The translations under genes were made by a program, and so were the position numbers. Of a stretch of 64,000 nucleotides of DNA, positions 26,696 through 35,855 are shown piece by piece. Source of the DNA: Pseudomonas gozinkensis. Lineage in GTDB: Bacteria; Pseudomonadota; Gammaproteobacteria; Pseudomonadales; Pseudomonadaceae. The stretch lies in the NCBI RefSeq assembly GCF_014863585.1, contig NZ_CP062253.1, forward strand, positions 763,501 to 827,500, read 5' to 3'. Under the pieces are notes generated by a model. It was given only the letters and a program-made list of their open reading frames with translations. It had not been told where the DNA came from and made no database searches. The first letter of the stretch is position 1, and every line of letters begins with the position of its first letter.

Positions 26696-28393
26696 TCAGC
26701 GTTTGTTGCCACCCAGGGCGCCGGTAAGACCGCCGAGGACGCCACCGAGGCCGGTGCCGCCATTGGTGGTGCCACCGAGCGCTCCGCCGACGGCTGTGAC
26801 CGTGTTGCTGACGACGGTCGTGACCGGGTTGGTGGCCGGGGTACCGGCTCCGCCGTTGAGCAGGCCACCGACGGCCGTCACGGTGTTGCCTACCGTGCCG
26901 ACTGTTCCACCGACCGCTGTGACCACGGGATTGCTCGTGCTGCCTGCGAGGGTGCCGCCCAGATTACTCACGGCGCCGCCCACTTGGCCGGTGAGACCGG
27001 CAACCGGCCCACCGAGCCCGGTGGCGCTGCCGACGTTTTGCGTCAGGCTGGTTACTGCGCTGGTCACAGGGCTCAGACCTGTACCGACGACGTTGCCGAC
27101 GTTGGCCAATGCCGCGGTAGGTGCTGTGATTGTCGTGCCGGGGCCTCCCAACGCCGTATTGAGCGAAGCCACGGTGTTACCCGCCGAAACCACCACATTG
27201 CCAGGGGCGCTCAGCGTACTGTTGCCTGCGCCCAGACCGGCACCGACATTGGCCACGGCCCCGCCCACGGTTTGCAGCAGACCGGTACCGCCGAGGCCGC
27301 CACCGATACCACCCGAATTCCCGCCAGTACCGTTGTTCACCAGTGCACCGGCCTTGCCGACGGTGGTACCGACGTTGCTCAACGCGCCACCCAGCGTGTT
27401 GGTCAGGGCATTTCCGTTGCCGGCCCCCGTCACTTTGTCACCGAGGCCGTCCACTGCACCGCCGACTTTCTGGACCACGCCATTGAGGGGAGCACCAAGA
27501 CCGGTTGCGCTACCGAGTTTGTCGGTGGTGCTTTCAACCATCGCAATCACTGGCACCAGTTTCTGACTGACCTGCGTGGTGAGACCGCCCAGCGGACCGG
27601 TGGTGGTGGCGGTACTGAGCGTGTCGCCCAGCATGGTGACTTTCTCGCCGACGCCGCCGAGGATTGGCGTCACCTTGGTCACTACCCCGCCAACCACCGG
27701 GATGCTGCCGGTAGCGGTCGCCAGCTTGCCGCTGACATCCGATACGCCGTTGCCGACATCCTGCACCACACCGCCGACCGACGACGCGGTCACACCAAGG
27801 CCATTCGGGGTGCTGGCCAGTTTGCCGATGCCGTTGGACACGCCATCACCCAGCGTGCCGACCACATTGCCGGCGGTATTGGCGACGCTTTGCACGACCC
27901 CTCCGACCACTGGAACTGTGCTGAGCGAATCGCCCACCTGCCCGACCCCGTTGCCAACACCACTGACGGTATTACCGACATCCTGTACCAGCGTGGTCGT
28001 CACCAGCGAAGGGGTGGTGGGATTGGTCGGGTTCGTCGGGTCCGTCGGATTGGTCGGATTTGTAGGGTTTGTAGGGTCGGTCGGATTGGTCGGGTTGGTG
28101 CCGCCAGTGCCGCCAGTGCCACCGGTCCCTCCTGTTCCGCCGGTGCCAGCCGTACCGTCAGTCCCGCCAGTCCCGCCCGTACTGCCCGTACCGCCAGTCC
28201 CTGCCGAATCGCCGGTCCCGCCGGATGCCCCCGTACCGCCAGTGCCCGCAGCGGCACTGTCTGGAGAAGAGCTGCCGGACGTGCTGTGATGACCGCCTCC
28301 GCCGCTGCTGCAACCGGTAAGGCCGAGGGAGAGAATGAGGGCCAGTGCTGTTGCCGATTTGCACCACGCCTGGGCTTTCATGTGGGTTTTCAT
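26696..28393 (-). CDS. Collagen-like, repeat-rich lipoprotein; possible TpsB partner
   Basis: A 565-residue protein whose start at 28393 has AAGGAA eight bases upstream. It has a signal sequence with lipobox LTGC (Cys28), a Gly/Thr tract of GGT units (about 49-98), an NPT/DPT triplet tract (about 100-127), and then some 430 residues of irregular repeats built on 'VGGVV...VGNxV..LG'. It contains almost no Cys, Trp or Tyr after the anchor. Annotation pipelines call such proteins 'collagen-like', but the body is not a Gly-X-Y repeat; it may be fibrous or beta-rich. An adhesin or matrix role next to the tad locus is inference. Its neighbour encodes a TpsB-type pore. Confidence 0.8.
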   Translation of the reverse strand: MKTHMKAQAWCKSATALALILSLGLTGCSSGGGGHHSTSGSSSPDSAAAGTGGTGASGGTGDSAGTGGTGSTGGTGGTDGTAGTGGTGGTGGTGGTGGTNPTNPTDPTNPTNPTNPTDPTNPTNPTTPSLVTTTLVQDVGNTVSGVGNGVGQVGDSLSTVPVVGGVVQSVANTAGNVVGTLGDGVSNGIGKLASTPNGLGVTASSVGGVVQDVGNGVSDVSGKLATATGSIPVVGGVVTKVTPILGGVGEKVTMLGDTLSTATTTGPLGGLTTQVSQKLVPVIAMVESTTDKLGSATGLGAPLNGVVQKVGGAVDGLGDKVTGAGNGNALTNTLGGALSNVGTTVGKAGALVNNGTGGNSGGIGGGLGGTGLLQTVGGAVANVGAGLGAGNSTLSAPGNVVVSAGNTVASLNTALGGPGTTITAPTAALANVGNVVGTGLSPVTSAVTSLTQNVGSATGLGGPVAGLTGQVGGAVSNLGGTLAGSTSNPVVTAVGGTVGTVGNTVTAVGGLLNGGAGTPATNPVTTVVSNTVTAVGGALGGTTNGGTGLGGVLGGLTGALGGNKR

Positions 28394-28699
28394 GATGGTT
28401 ATTCCTTGCACCTGTCACAACGTTCGTTGACTTCGACGGCTCGCCGATTCTGTTGCCGGCAATGCCTTCGTCCGTTGTGCTCATATCAGTCGCAAGGCTG
28501 GATCCACGCCATTCTCAAGTTGGTATTAACGCCTTTATGCAGGCGGCTGCGAGTGCCGCCTAACGATTAATACCGAGGATATAGACACGCAAAAAAAAGC
28601 CTTGAAAATCAAGGCTGGCTGTTGGCGAAGAAGATGTTCGCGGCGCGGGAAAACTTAAGTGATATATACACAATTGAGCAGGTTTTCCCGGCCTCGATA
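28394..28699. other. Intergenic region upstream of the repeat lipoprotein gene
   Basis: These 306 bases include the presumed promoter of the lipoprotein gene (minus strand) and, at 28591-28616, the terminator of the MaoC unit. A segment around 28510-28575 is AT-richer. I see no further gene, and no TAGTC pair of the kind near pprB and flp. Confidence 0.6.
28591..28616 (-). terminator. Intrinsic terminator after the maoC-like gene
   Basis: On the minus strand the stem AGCCTTGA / TCAAGGCT with a three-base loop is followed by eight Ts. Confidence 0.9.
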
Positions 28700-29554
28700 T
28701 CAGGCCACGGGCTGCCAGTTGCCCACCATGTGCTCCAGATCCCCGGCGCCGATCAGGCGCAACTCACCGCTGGAACCGGCAGCGCTGGCGAACAGGCTCA
28801 CCTCGCTCGGCAGGCGCACCGGTTTGCGAAAATGCACGGTGACCTCAAGGTTGGCGCTGGGCAGATGATCCGCCAGTGCCGCCAAGGTTCGGGCCTTGTT
28901 CCACAGTCCATGAGCGATGGCGGTCGGGAAGCCGAACAGTTTGGCGCTGGCAGCACTCAGGTGAATCGGGTTGTAGTCGCCGGAGACTTTCGCGTACTGC
29001 CGGCCGATGTCCGCCGGCGCCTTCCATTGCGCCACTTGTGCGAGGGGCAGCGTCGGCTCCCAGGTCTGCTCGACCGCTTCACCTTCGAGCTTCACGCCGC
29101 GACAGAGCATCCGGCTTTCGGCTTCCCACAATGGCCCGAGTTGATCGTCGAGGGTGGTCAGCAAATCGAAGGTCGCGCCCTTCGGATGAGGTTGCAGGTT
29201 ATGCACCCTGACGCTGACTTGCGCGCGACTGATCCCGCCCATCGGCCGCAATACACGGATGCGGTTGCTCAGATGAATCAGCCCGAGCAGCGGGAACGGA
29301 AAGTCTTTGGCCGTCAGCAATTGCATCTGCAGGGCGAACGCCAGGATATGCGGATAGGTCGGCGGCAGCAGGCCGTCATCGGCGAAACCGCAGACCTTGC
29401 GATACGCCGCAAGCCGTTTGCCATCCACCTCGACTGCACAGCGCAAACCGCTGTCGGGCAGGGTGGTGCCGGTGATCTTGCGTCGGGTCGCCGCCCGGGC
29501 ATACAACCCCGGCAGGCTCGGTTCGTGGTGCAGGGTTTGCCATTCGATGCTCAT
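28700..29554 (-). CDS. MaoC-family acyl dehydratase
   Basis: A 284-residue double hotdog protein starting MSIEWQTL. The C-terminal hotdog has the hydratase-2 motif 'YAKVSGDYNPIHLS' followed by 'IAHGLW', with the catalytic Asp and His. It would hydrate an enoyl-CoA or enoyl-ACP to the 3-hydroxyacyl form. It lies two bases after the FabG-like gene on the same strand, so the two act in sequence: 3-ketoacyl reduction and dehydration, or the reverse in oxidation. Confidence 0.88.
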   Translation of the reverse strand: MSIEWQTLHHEPSLPGLYARAATRRKITGTTLPDSGLRCAVEVDGKRLAAYRKVCGFADDGLLPPTYPHILAFALQMQLLTAKDFPFPLLGLIHLSNRIRVLRPMGGISRAQVSVRVHNLQPHPKGATFDLLTTLDDQLGPLWEAESRMLCRGVKLEGEAVEQTWEPTLPLAQVAQWKAPADIGRQYAKVSGDYNPIHLSAASAKLFGFPTAIAHGLWNKARTLAALADHLPSANLEVTVHFRKPVRLPSEVSLFASAAGSSGELRLIGAGDLEHMVGNWQPVA

Positions 29555-29556
29555 GT

Positions 29557-30909
29557 TCAGGCCCCCAGAACGCTTTGGCCGCACACCCGCAACGCTTGCC
29601 CGGTGAAGGCGCCAGTGCCTGGTTGTGCCAGCCAGGCCACGGCTTCGGCGACGTCTTGCGGCAGGCCGCCCTGGCCCAGCGAACTCATGCGCCGTCCGGC
29701 TTCACGCAGGCCGAACGGGATGTGTGCGGTCATCTGGGTCTCGATGAACCCCGGCGCCACAGCGTTGATGCTGATGCCGCGTTCCTGCAATGTCGGCGCC
29801 CAGGCCTGGGCCAGTCCGATCAGTCCTGCCTTGCTCGCCGCGTAATTGGTCTGCCCCCGATTGCCGGCGATGCCGCTGATCGAGGCCAGCAGGATCACCC
29901 GGGCGTTATCGCGCAAGGTGCCGCTGTCGAGCAGGGCCTTGGTCAGCATTTGCGGCGCGTTGAGATTGACCGCCAGCACCGCGTCCCAGAACTCAGGCGT
30001 CATGTTGGCCAGAGTCTTGTCGCGGGTGATGCCGGCGTTGTGCACCAGAATATCGAGGCCGTCCGGCAGCTGTTCGATCAGCTGCGCGGCAGCATCTTCG
30101 GCGCAGATGTCGAGGGTGATGGCGCGTCCGCCGAGGCGAGCGGCGAGGGCTTCCAGATCGGTCTTGGCTGGCGGCACGTCGAGCAGGATCACCTCGGCGC
30201 CGTCCCGGGCCAGGGTTTCGGCGATGGAGGCGCCGATGCCTCTAGCCGCGCCGGTGACCAGCGCCTTGCGCCCGGCCAGCGGGCGTGTCCAGTCGGTTAC
30301 CGGCGTGGCGCAAGGGACCAGACGAATCACTTGCCCGGAGACGAACGCACTTTTCGGTGAGAGGAAAAACCGCAGCGGTCCTTCGAGTTGATCCTCGGCA
30401 CCTTCGCCGACGTAGATCAGTTGCAGCGTACCGCCGCTGCGCAGCTCCTTGGCCAGCGAGCGGGAGAAACCTTCGAGTGCCCGTTGTGCGCTGGCGGCGA
30501 ACGGTTCGCGCAGGGTTTCCGGAGCGCGGCCAAGAATCACCAGATGCGCGCTGCTGTCGAGGTTCTTCATCAACGGCTGGAAGAATTCGCGCAGTTGCTT
30601 GAGCTGGTCGGTGTGTTGCAGATCGCTGGCGTCGAACACCACCGCCTTGAGTTTCGGGCCGTGGCCAGGAATCCATTGGGTGGCGCTCGCCGGCTGGTCG
30701 CCGTAACGGTAGATCGCGTCGGTCAGGCGATGGGCGAATGCACTGACCCGCTCGGCCAGCGGCCCGCCGCCGATCAGCAGTGCACCTTCCACCGGACGCA
30801 GGCGCCCGGCCTGCCAGCGTTCCAGCCGCACCGGCGACGGCAGGCCCAGGGCCCCGACCAGACGGTGGCCGATGGACGAGTTGGCGAAGTCGATATAGCG
30901 GTCAGACAT
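29557..30909 (-). CDS. Large FabG-type 3-oxoacyl-ACP/CoA reductase
   Basis: A 450-residue 'high-molecular-weight' FabG. The C-terminal half is a normal SDR: cofactor loop 'ALVTGAARGIGASIAE', 'LVHNAGITRD', active-site Ser in 'LLASISGIAG' and Tyr/Lys in 'TNYAASKAGLIG'. The N-terminal ~210 residues form a second, degenerate Rossmann-like domain. Such FabG4 proteins reduce 3-oxoacyl-CoA/ACP with NAD(P)H. It is divergent from a thiolase gene, which together with MaoC forms a small fatty-acid cycle. Confidence 0.88.
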   Translation of the reverse strand: MSDRYIDFANSSIGHRLVGALGLPSPVRLERWQAGRLRPVEGALLIGGGPLAERVSAFAHRLTDAIYRYGDQPASATQWIPGHGPKLKAVVFDASDLQHTDQLKQLREFFQPLMKNLDSSAHLVILGRAPETLREPFAASAQRALEGFSRSLAKELRSGGTLQLIYVGEGAEDQLEGPLRFFLSPKSAFVSGQVIRLVPCATPVTDWTRPLAGRKALVTGAARGIGASIAETLARDGAEVILLDVPPAKTDLEALAARLGGRAITLDICAEDAAAQLIEQLPDGLDILVHNAGITRDKTLANMTPEFWDAVLAVNLNAPQMLTKALLDSGTLRDNARVILLASISGIAGNRGQTNYAASKAGLIGLAQAWAPTLQERGISINAVAPGFIETQMTAHIPFGLREAGRRMSSLGQGGLPQDVAEAVAWLAQPGTGAFTGQALRVCGQSVLGA

Positions 30910-31064
30910 GGAACGCTCTCCAGAAGATGGGATTCAAAGTGTGGACTGCGAAGGGCAATCAATCGTTCGATCCACGCAATAAGGCCTACGCTAGAACAGC
31001 AGAGTAGTTTGCCCTCGGCGCTTTTGTGGCCGAACCCGATAGCAAGTACACCACTTACCCTGTG

Positions 31065-31153
31065 GGAGCGGGCTTGCCCGCGATGGCGGAGTGTCAGCCA
31101 CTGAAGAGGCTGGAGGTGCCGGCCCTATCGCTGGCAAGCCAGCTCCCACAGGG
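31065..31153. repeat. REP-type repeat pair upstream of the thiolase gene
   Basis: 'GTGGGAGCGGGCTTGCCCGC' and, in opposite orientation, 'GCTGGCAAGCCAGCTCCCAC' flank about 45 bases. These are Pseudomonas REP units arranged tail to tail. The rest of the 278-base gap (30910-31187) holds the divergent promoters of the FabG-like gene and the thiolase. Confidence 0.85.
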
Positions 31154-31187
31154 ACTTCAATGAATCAGGATCAACAAGGAGCATTTC

Positions 31188-32465
31188 ATGAGTCAGCTGC
31201 GCCGCGTCGCGATCATTGGTGGCAACCGCATTCCGTTCGCCCGCTCCAACGGGCCCTACGCCACCGCCAGCAATCAGGTGATGCTCACCGCTGCCCTCGA
31301 AGGCCTGATCGAACGCTACAACCTGCACGGCCAGCGCATCGGCGAAGTGGTCGCAGGGGCGGTGCTGAAATTGTCACGGGATATGAACCTGACCCGCGAA
31401 TGCGTGCTCGGCTCGCGCCTGTCGCCGGCCACCCCGGCTTACGACATTCAGCAGGCCTGCGGCACTGGCCTGGAAGCGGCGCTGCTCGTGGCGAACAAGA
31501 TTGCCCTCGGCCAGATCGACTGCGGCATTGCCGGCGGCGTCGACACCACGTCGGACGCGCCGATCAGCGTCAGCGAAGGCCTGCGCAAGATCCTTCTGCA
31601 AGCCAACCGCGCCAAGACCACCGGCGAAAAGCTCAAGACCTTTCTGCAATTGCGCCCGAAACACCTGATCCCCGAATTCCCGCGCAATGGCGAACCACGC
31701 ACCGGTCTGTCGATGGGCGAGCACTGCGAGCTGATGGCGCAGACCTGGAACATCCCCCGCGAAGAGCAGGATCAACTGGCCTTCGAAAGCCACCACAAAC
31801 TGGCGGCGTCCTACAGCGAAGGCTGGCACAACGACCTGATGACCCCGTTCCTCGGCCTGACCCGCGACAACAACTTGCGCCCGGACCTGACCCTGGAAAA
31901 ACTCGCAACCCTGAAACCAGCCTTCGAGAAAAGCGCCAAGGGCACGCTGACCGCCGGCAACTCCACGCCGCTAACCGATGGCGCGTCGGTGGTGTTGCTG
32001 GGCAGCGAGGAGTGGGCGAAGGAACGTGGTCTGCCGATCCTCGCGTATCTGCGCGACGGCGAAGCGGCGGCGGTGGATTTCGTCAACGGCGCCGAAGGGC
32101 TGCTGATGGCCCCGGTGTATGCGGTGCCGCGCTTGCTGGCGCGCAATGGTTTGACCTTGCAGGATTTCGATTACTACGAAATCCACGAGGCCTTTGCCGC
32201 GCAGGTGTTGTGCACATTGAAGGCCTGGGAAGATCCGGAGTACTGCAAGACCCGGTTGGGGCTGGACGCGCCGCTGGGATCGATTGATCGCAGCCGCTTG
32301 AACGTCAAGGGCAGTTCGCTGGCGGCGGGGCACCCGTTTGCTGCGACGGGCGGGCGGATAGTGGCGAATTTGGCGAAGTTGCTGGATGCGGCGGGACGGG
32401 GGCGGGGGTTGATTTCGATTTGTGCGGCAGGGGGGCAAGGTGTGACGGCGATCATCGAGCGCTGA
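31188..32465 (+). CDS. Acetyl-CoA C-acyltransferase (thiolase, FadI-like)
   Basis: A 425-residue thiolase. The nucleophilic cysteine is Cys91 in 'IQQACGTGLEAALL', the histidine lies in 'HPFAATGGR', and the second cysteine lies in 'ICAAGGQGVTAIIE'. It cleaves 3-ketoacyl-CoA to acetyl-CoA or condenses two acyl-CoAs. The length and 'NGAEGLLMAPVYAVPRLLA' resemble the FadI branch. AAGGAG lies upstream of the ATG. It is divergent from fabG-maoC and probably works with them. Confidence 0.9.
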   Translation: MSQLRRVAIIGGNRIPFARSNGPYATASNQVMLTAALEGLIERYNLHGQRIGEVVAGAVLKLSRDMNLTRECVLGSRLSPATPAYDIQQACGTGLEAALLVANKIALGQIDCGIAGGVDTTSDAPISVSEGLRKILLQANRAKTTGEKLKTFLQLRPKHLIPEFPRNGEPRTGLSMGEHCELMAQTWNIPREEQDQLAFESHHKLAASYSEGWHNDLMTPFLGLTRDNNLRPDLTLEKLATLKPAFEKSAKGTLTAGNSTPLTDGASVVLLGSEEWAKERGLPILAYLRDGEAAAVDFVNGAEGLLMAPVYAVPRLLARNGLTLQDFDYYEIHEAFAAQVLCTLKAWEDPEYCKTRLGLDAPLGSIDRSRLNVKGSSLAAGHPFAATGGRIVANLAKLLDAAGRGRGLISICAAGGQGVTAIIER

Positions 32466-32474
32466 AAGAACAAG

Positions 32475-32503
32475 AATCCCCTCTCCCAAAGTGAGAGGGG
32501 ATT
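32475..32503. terminator. Bidirectional hairpin between thiolase and chemoreceptor genes
   Basis: An 11-bp perfect stem (AATCCCCTCTC / GAGAGGGGATT) with a seven-base loop lies between two convergent stops; T runs are weak. Confidence 0.7.
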
Positions 32504-32514
32504 CCAAAGGTTAC

Positions 32515-34461
32515 TCAGGTACGGAACCGCCGCACCAACCCATCCAGCTCATTCGACAACCCCGCCAGACTCTGCGAATCCAGCCGCGCCGAATTCGCCA
32601 GCTCCGCCACCAACTGCGCATCACCATGAATCTGGCTGATATGCCGATTGATGTCCTCAGCCACCTGATGCTGCTCTTCAGCCGCCGTCGCGATCTGAGT
32701 GTTCATGTCGCGAATCACATCCACCGACTCACGAATCTGCCCAAAGCTTTCCCGCGCCTCGCCGATCCGCGCCACCGACTGCTGCGACACATCCAGGCTG
32801 GCACGCATCTGCTGAGTCACCGCGCTGGTGCGTTTTGCGAGATTGCCCAGCAGCCCATCGATTTCCGCCGTCGAATCCGCCGTGCGTTTGGCCAGGGCGC
32901 GAACCTCATCGGCCACCACCGCAAAACCACGGCCTTGTTCACCGGCACGTGCCGCCTCGATGGCCGCGTTGAGCGCCAGCAGGTTGGTCTGTTCGGCGAT
33001 GGAACGAATGGTGCCGAGGATGGACTGGATGTCGTTGCTGTCGCGTTCCAGTTGCTGCATCGACTGCGCTGACTGTTCCAGTTCCTGACTCAGTTGGTCG
33101 ACGCTGTGCACCGCTGCATCGATCTGCTGCTGACCTTCGCGGGCCTGGCGCTGGCCGCTGTCGGCGGACTCCGCTGCCTGGCTGCACGAGCGGGCGACTT
33201 CGTTGGCGGTGGCGACCATTTCGTGGAACGCGGTCGAGACCATGTCCACCGCTTCGCGCTGGCGTCCGGCGGCTTCGGCCATGTCGCCGGAGACCCGGGT
33301 CGAGCTCTGGGAAGTGGCGAGGATTTTTCCGGCCGCGCCGCCGATGTGCTGGATCAGGCTGCGGATCGCGGTGAGGAACTGGTTGAACCAGTTGGCCAGT
33401 TGCGCGGTTTCGTCGCTGCCACGGATATCGAGGTTCTTGGTCAGGTCGCCTTCGCCCTGGGCGATGCCTTCCAGACCACTGGCCACGCTGCGGATCGGCC
33501 GCACGATCAGGCTGGCGAAACTGGCGCCGACCACCGCGAAGAACACCGCCAGCACCGCCGCGATAATCGCGATCAGCCAGGTCAGTTGAGTGGCGGAGCT
33601 CATCACTTCGTTCTGTTTGATCAGGCCGATGAAGGTCCAGCCCAGTTGCTCCGACGGCCAGACGTTGGCCATGTAGCGCTCGCCGTTGAGTTCGATGTCC
33701 ACCAGGCCTTTGCCGGCCTTGGCCAGTTGCGTGTAGCCGTCGCCGAGGCTGTCGAGTCGCTTGAAGTTGTGCTCGGGTTGCTTCGGATCGACCAGCACCG
33801 TGCCGGTGTTTTCCATCAGCATCAGGTAACCGCTTTCACCGAGCTTGATCTGTTTGACGATCTCGGTCAGTTGCTTGAGCGACACGTCAATGTTGACCAC
33901 CCCACCCTGGGCACCCAACTGGTTGGCGACCGCGCGCACAGTGCTGACCAGTACCGCGTCGTCGCCGGCCCAGTAATAGGCTTCGGTGCGCAGGGTCTTG
34001 CCCGGGTTGGCCATGGCCGTCTTGTACCAGGGGCGGGTGCGCGGGTCGTAGTTGGCCATCTTCGGATCGCCCGGCCAGAAGGCATAGCCGCCGCTGTTCA
34101 ATCCATAGGAGACGTAGGAGTAGGCCGGGTGGGATTTGGCCAGTCCCTCGAACAGTGCAAACAGTTGCTTGTCGATCTCGCCATCGGAGGTATCGGAGGC
34201 GTTGGCGCTCATGCGGCTGCGTACGCTGCCGTCGGCGTTCTTCACCAGCGGCTGCGCCGCCAGGTAATCGACGTTCTGGCTGATGCCGTCAAAGAAAAGC
34301 TGCATGGCGTTGCTGACCTGACGGATCTCGCGCCCACTGCTGTCGACAAAATCGTCCCGGGCATCGCTGCGCAGGTTCAGTACCACCAGCGTGGCGACCA
34401 GCACCACGGGCAAGCAGGCGATGATTGCAAACGCCCAGGTCAACTTCTGTTTGATGTTCAT
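32515..34461 (-). CDS. Methyl-accepting chemotaxis protein with dCache domain
   Basis: A 648-residue chemoreceptor: TM1 (about 8-29), a periplasmic dCache domain (about 33-280), TM2 (about 285-308), HAMP (about 309-362) and a signalling domain with the tip '[20 protein letters not shown]'. The ligand domain has '[12 protein letters not shown]' (Arg143, Trp145, Tyr146) and a later 'GVVNIDVSL' (Asp192), which partly fit the R-x-W-Y...D pattern of amino-acid-sensing dCache receptors of the PctA/McpG kind. An amino acid or amine ligand is therefore plausible but not shown. Confidence 0.93.
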   Translation of the reverse strand: MNIKQKLTWAFAIIACLPVVLVATLVVLNLRSDARDDFVDSSGREIRQVSNAMQLFFDGISQNVDYLAAQPLVKNADGSVRSRMSANASDTSDGEIDKQLFALFEGLAKSHPAYSYVSYGLNSGGYAFWPGDPKMANYDPRTRPWYKTAMANPGKTLRTEAYYWAGDDAVLVSTVRAVANQLGAQGGVVNIDVSLKQLTEIVKQIKLGESGYLMLMENTGTVLVDPKQPEHNFKRLDSLGDGYTQLAKAGKGLVDIELNGERYMANVWPSEQLGWTFIGLIKQNEVMSSATQLTWLIAIIAAVLAVFFAVVGASFASLIVRPIRSVASGLEGIAQGEGDLTKNLDIRGSDETAQLANWFNQFLTAIRSLIQHIGGAAGKILATSQSSTRVSGDMAEAAGRQREAVDMVSTAFHEMVATANEVARSCSQAAESADSGQRQAREGQQQIDAAVHSVDQLSQELEQSAQSMQQLERDSNDIQSILGTIRSIAEQTNLLALNAAIEAARAGEQGRGFAVVADEVRALAKRTADSTAEIDGLLGNLAKRTSAVTQQMRASLDVSQQSVARIGEARESFGQIRESVDVIRDMNTQIATAAEEQHQVAEDINRHISQIHGDAQLVAELANSARLDSQSLAGLSNELDGLVRRFRT

Positions 34462-34902
34462 CCGCGCTCCAGATTTTCTTGTAGGCCCACGCAGTGCAGA
34501 TGACTCGCGGTTATTGGCAGCCGAAAAACGTATTTCTCACCCGTTTCCTTGGGTGCGACATCGAAGATTTTTTTGGAACGATTGTCGGACAAATTCCTCT
34601 GTCTCTGAGGAATTCGGCTGCCGGAGAGGGAAATTGAGGCTGGAAGAGAAAATTCTTACGAGCAGTGTTCGGCGGGATGTCAGATTCTGTCGCAAATGCC
34701 CTCAAGTACTGTCGCCAACAACTTCGACAGCCTCGGCTATGATTTGCAGCGGCCGATAAAGCGGCGGATCGGCCCGGTTTTTCCGGCACAGTGTGTGCAT
34801 CCACAGGTTCACAGGTCGGCAACCCCTCCCCGTGATGCGAGGATTGCCGTATAACGAGTGGCATTCGCGTGTTTGGTAATAAAGGACCCACAATAAAAGC
34901 TG
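34462..34902. other. 441-base gap between chemoreceptor and RIO kinase genes
   Basis: It holds the promoter of the chemoreceptor (minus) and the long leader of the kinase gene. The stretch 34520-34700 is AT-richer than neighbouring genes. Short inverted pieces exist (for example CCTCTGTCTCTGAGG near 34599), but I recognise no riboswitch, small RNA or open frame with a ribosome site. Confidence 0.5.
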
Positions 34903-35799
34903 ATGAAGACTCCAAAACGCATTGAACCCCTGATCGAGGACGGTCTGGTCGACGAAGTGCTGCGTCCACTCATGAGTGGCAAAGAAGCAGCTGTTTATGT
35001 GGTGCGCTGCGGCAATCAGTTACGTTGCGCAAAGGTCTACAAGGAGGCGAACAAACGCAGTTTTCGCCAGGCGGCCGAGTATCAGGAAGGTCGCAAGGTT
35101 CGCAACAGCCGACAGGCCCGGGCGATGGCCAAGGGTTCCAAGTTCGGGCGCAAGGAAGCCGAAGACGCCTGGCAGAACGCCGAAGTCGCGGCGCTGTTCC
35201 GCCTGGCCAGTGCCGGGGTGCGAGTGCCCAAACCGTACGACTTCCTCGAAGGCGTGCTGCTGATGGAGCTGGTGGCCGATGAATACGGCGATGCCGCGCC
35301 GCGTCTGAACGACGTGGTGCTGGAGCCGGATCAGGCCCGCGAATACCACGCGTTCCTGATTTCGCAGATCGTGCTGATGTTGTGTACCGGTCTGGTGCAC
35401 GGTGACCTCTCGGAGTTCAACGTGCTGCTGACGCCGACGGGGCCGGTCATCATCGACCTGCCGCAAGCGGTGGACGCCGCCGGCAACAACCACGCGTTCA
35501 GCATGCTGGAACGTGACGTCGGCAACATGGCGTCTTACTTCGGTCGCTTCGCCCCGGAGTTGAAGAAGACCAAGTACGCCAAGGAAATGTGGGCGCTGTA
35601 CGAAGCGGGTACGTTGCACCCGGCCAGTGTGCTGACCGGCGAGTTCGACGATCCCGAGGATCTGGCCGATGTCGGCGGGGTCCTGCGCGAGATCGAAGCG
35701 GCGCGTCTGGATGAGGAGCGCAAGCAAGCCATCCGTGCGGCGGACGACGAGCCCAAGGGCAAGTCCGACGAACCGCCTCCGCCACCGTGGATGCAGTGA
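34903..35799 (+). CDS. RIO1-type serine/threonine protein kinase
   Basis: A 298-residue bacterial RIO-family kinase. The lysine of the nucleotide site is in 'RCAKVYKE' (Lys44), the catalytic loop is 'HGDLSEFNVLL' (Asp168, Asn173) and the metal-binding Asp is in 'VIIDLPQAVD' (Asp185), as in RIO kinases, which lack the usual DFG and activation loop. A charged tail ends in 'PPPPPWMQ'. The target is unknown. The ATG has no strong ribosome site; AAGGA lies 17 bases away, so expression may be low. A terminator follows. Confidence 0.88.
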   Translation: MKTPKRIEPLIEDGLVDEVLRPLMSGKEAAVYVVRCGNQLRCAKVYKEANKRSFRQAAEYQEGRKVRNSRQARAMAKGSKFGRKEAEDAWQNAEVAALFRLASAGVRVPKPYDFLEGVLLMELVADEYGDAAPRLNDVVLEPDQAREYHAFLISQIVLMLCTGLVHGDLSEFNVLLTPTGPVIIDLPQAVDAAGNNHAFSMLERDVGNMASYFGRFAPELKKTKYAKEMWALYEAGTLHPASVLTGEFDDPEDLADVGGVLREIEAARLDEERKQAIRAADDEPKGKSDEPPPPPWMQ

Positions 35800-35812
35800 G
35801 CATCTGAAAAAG

Positions 35813-35836
35813 AAAACCCGGCTTCGGCCGGGTTTT
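35813..35836 (+). terminator. Intrinsic terminator after the RIO kinase gene
   Basis: A 10-bp stem (AAAACCCGGC / GCCGGGTTTT) is closed by a TTCG tetraloop and ends in four Ts; the A run on the other side makes it usable in both directions. Confidence 0.88.
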
Positions 35837-35855
35837 ACACATTCAAGGATTGATT

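Noticed and set aside
26627..28570. 647-codon open frame antisense to the repeat lipoprotein gene
   Set aside because: The frame is open because the sense strand is a Gly/Thr/Val repeat. The product would be low-complexity and has no start signal, while the sense frame has a good lipoprotein signal.
34462..34902. Riboswitch or small RNA in the RIO kinase leader
   Set aside because: The leader is long, but I find no known riboswitch core or convincing promoter-hairpin-T-run unit.
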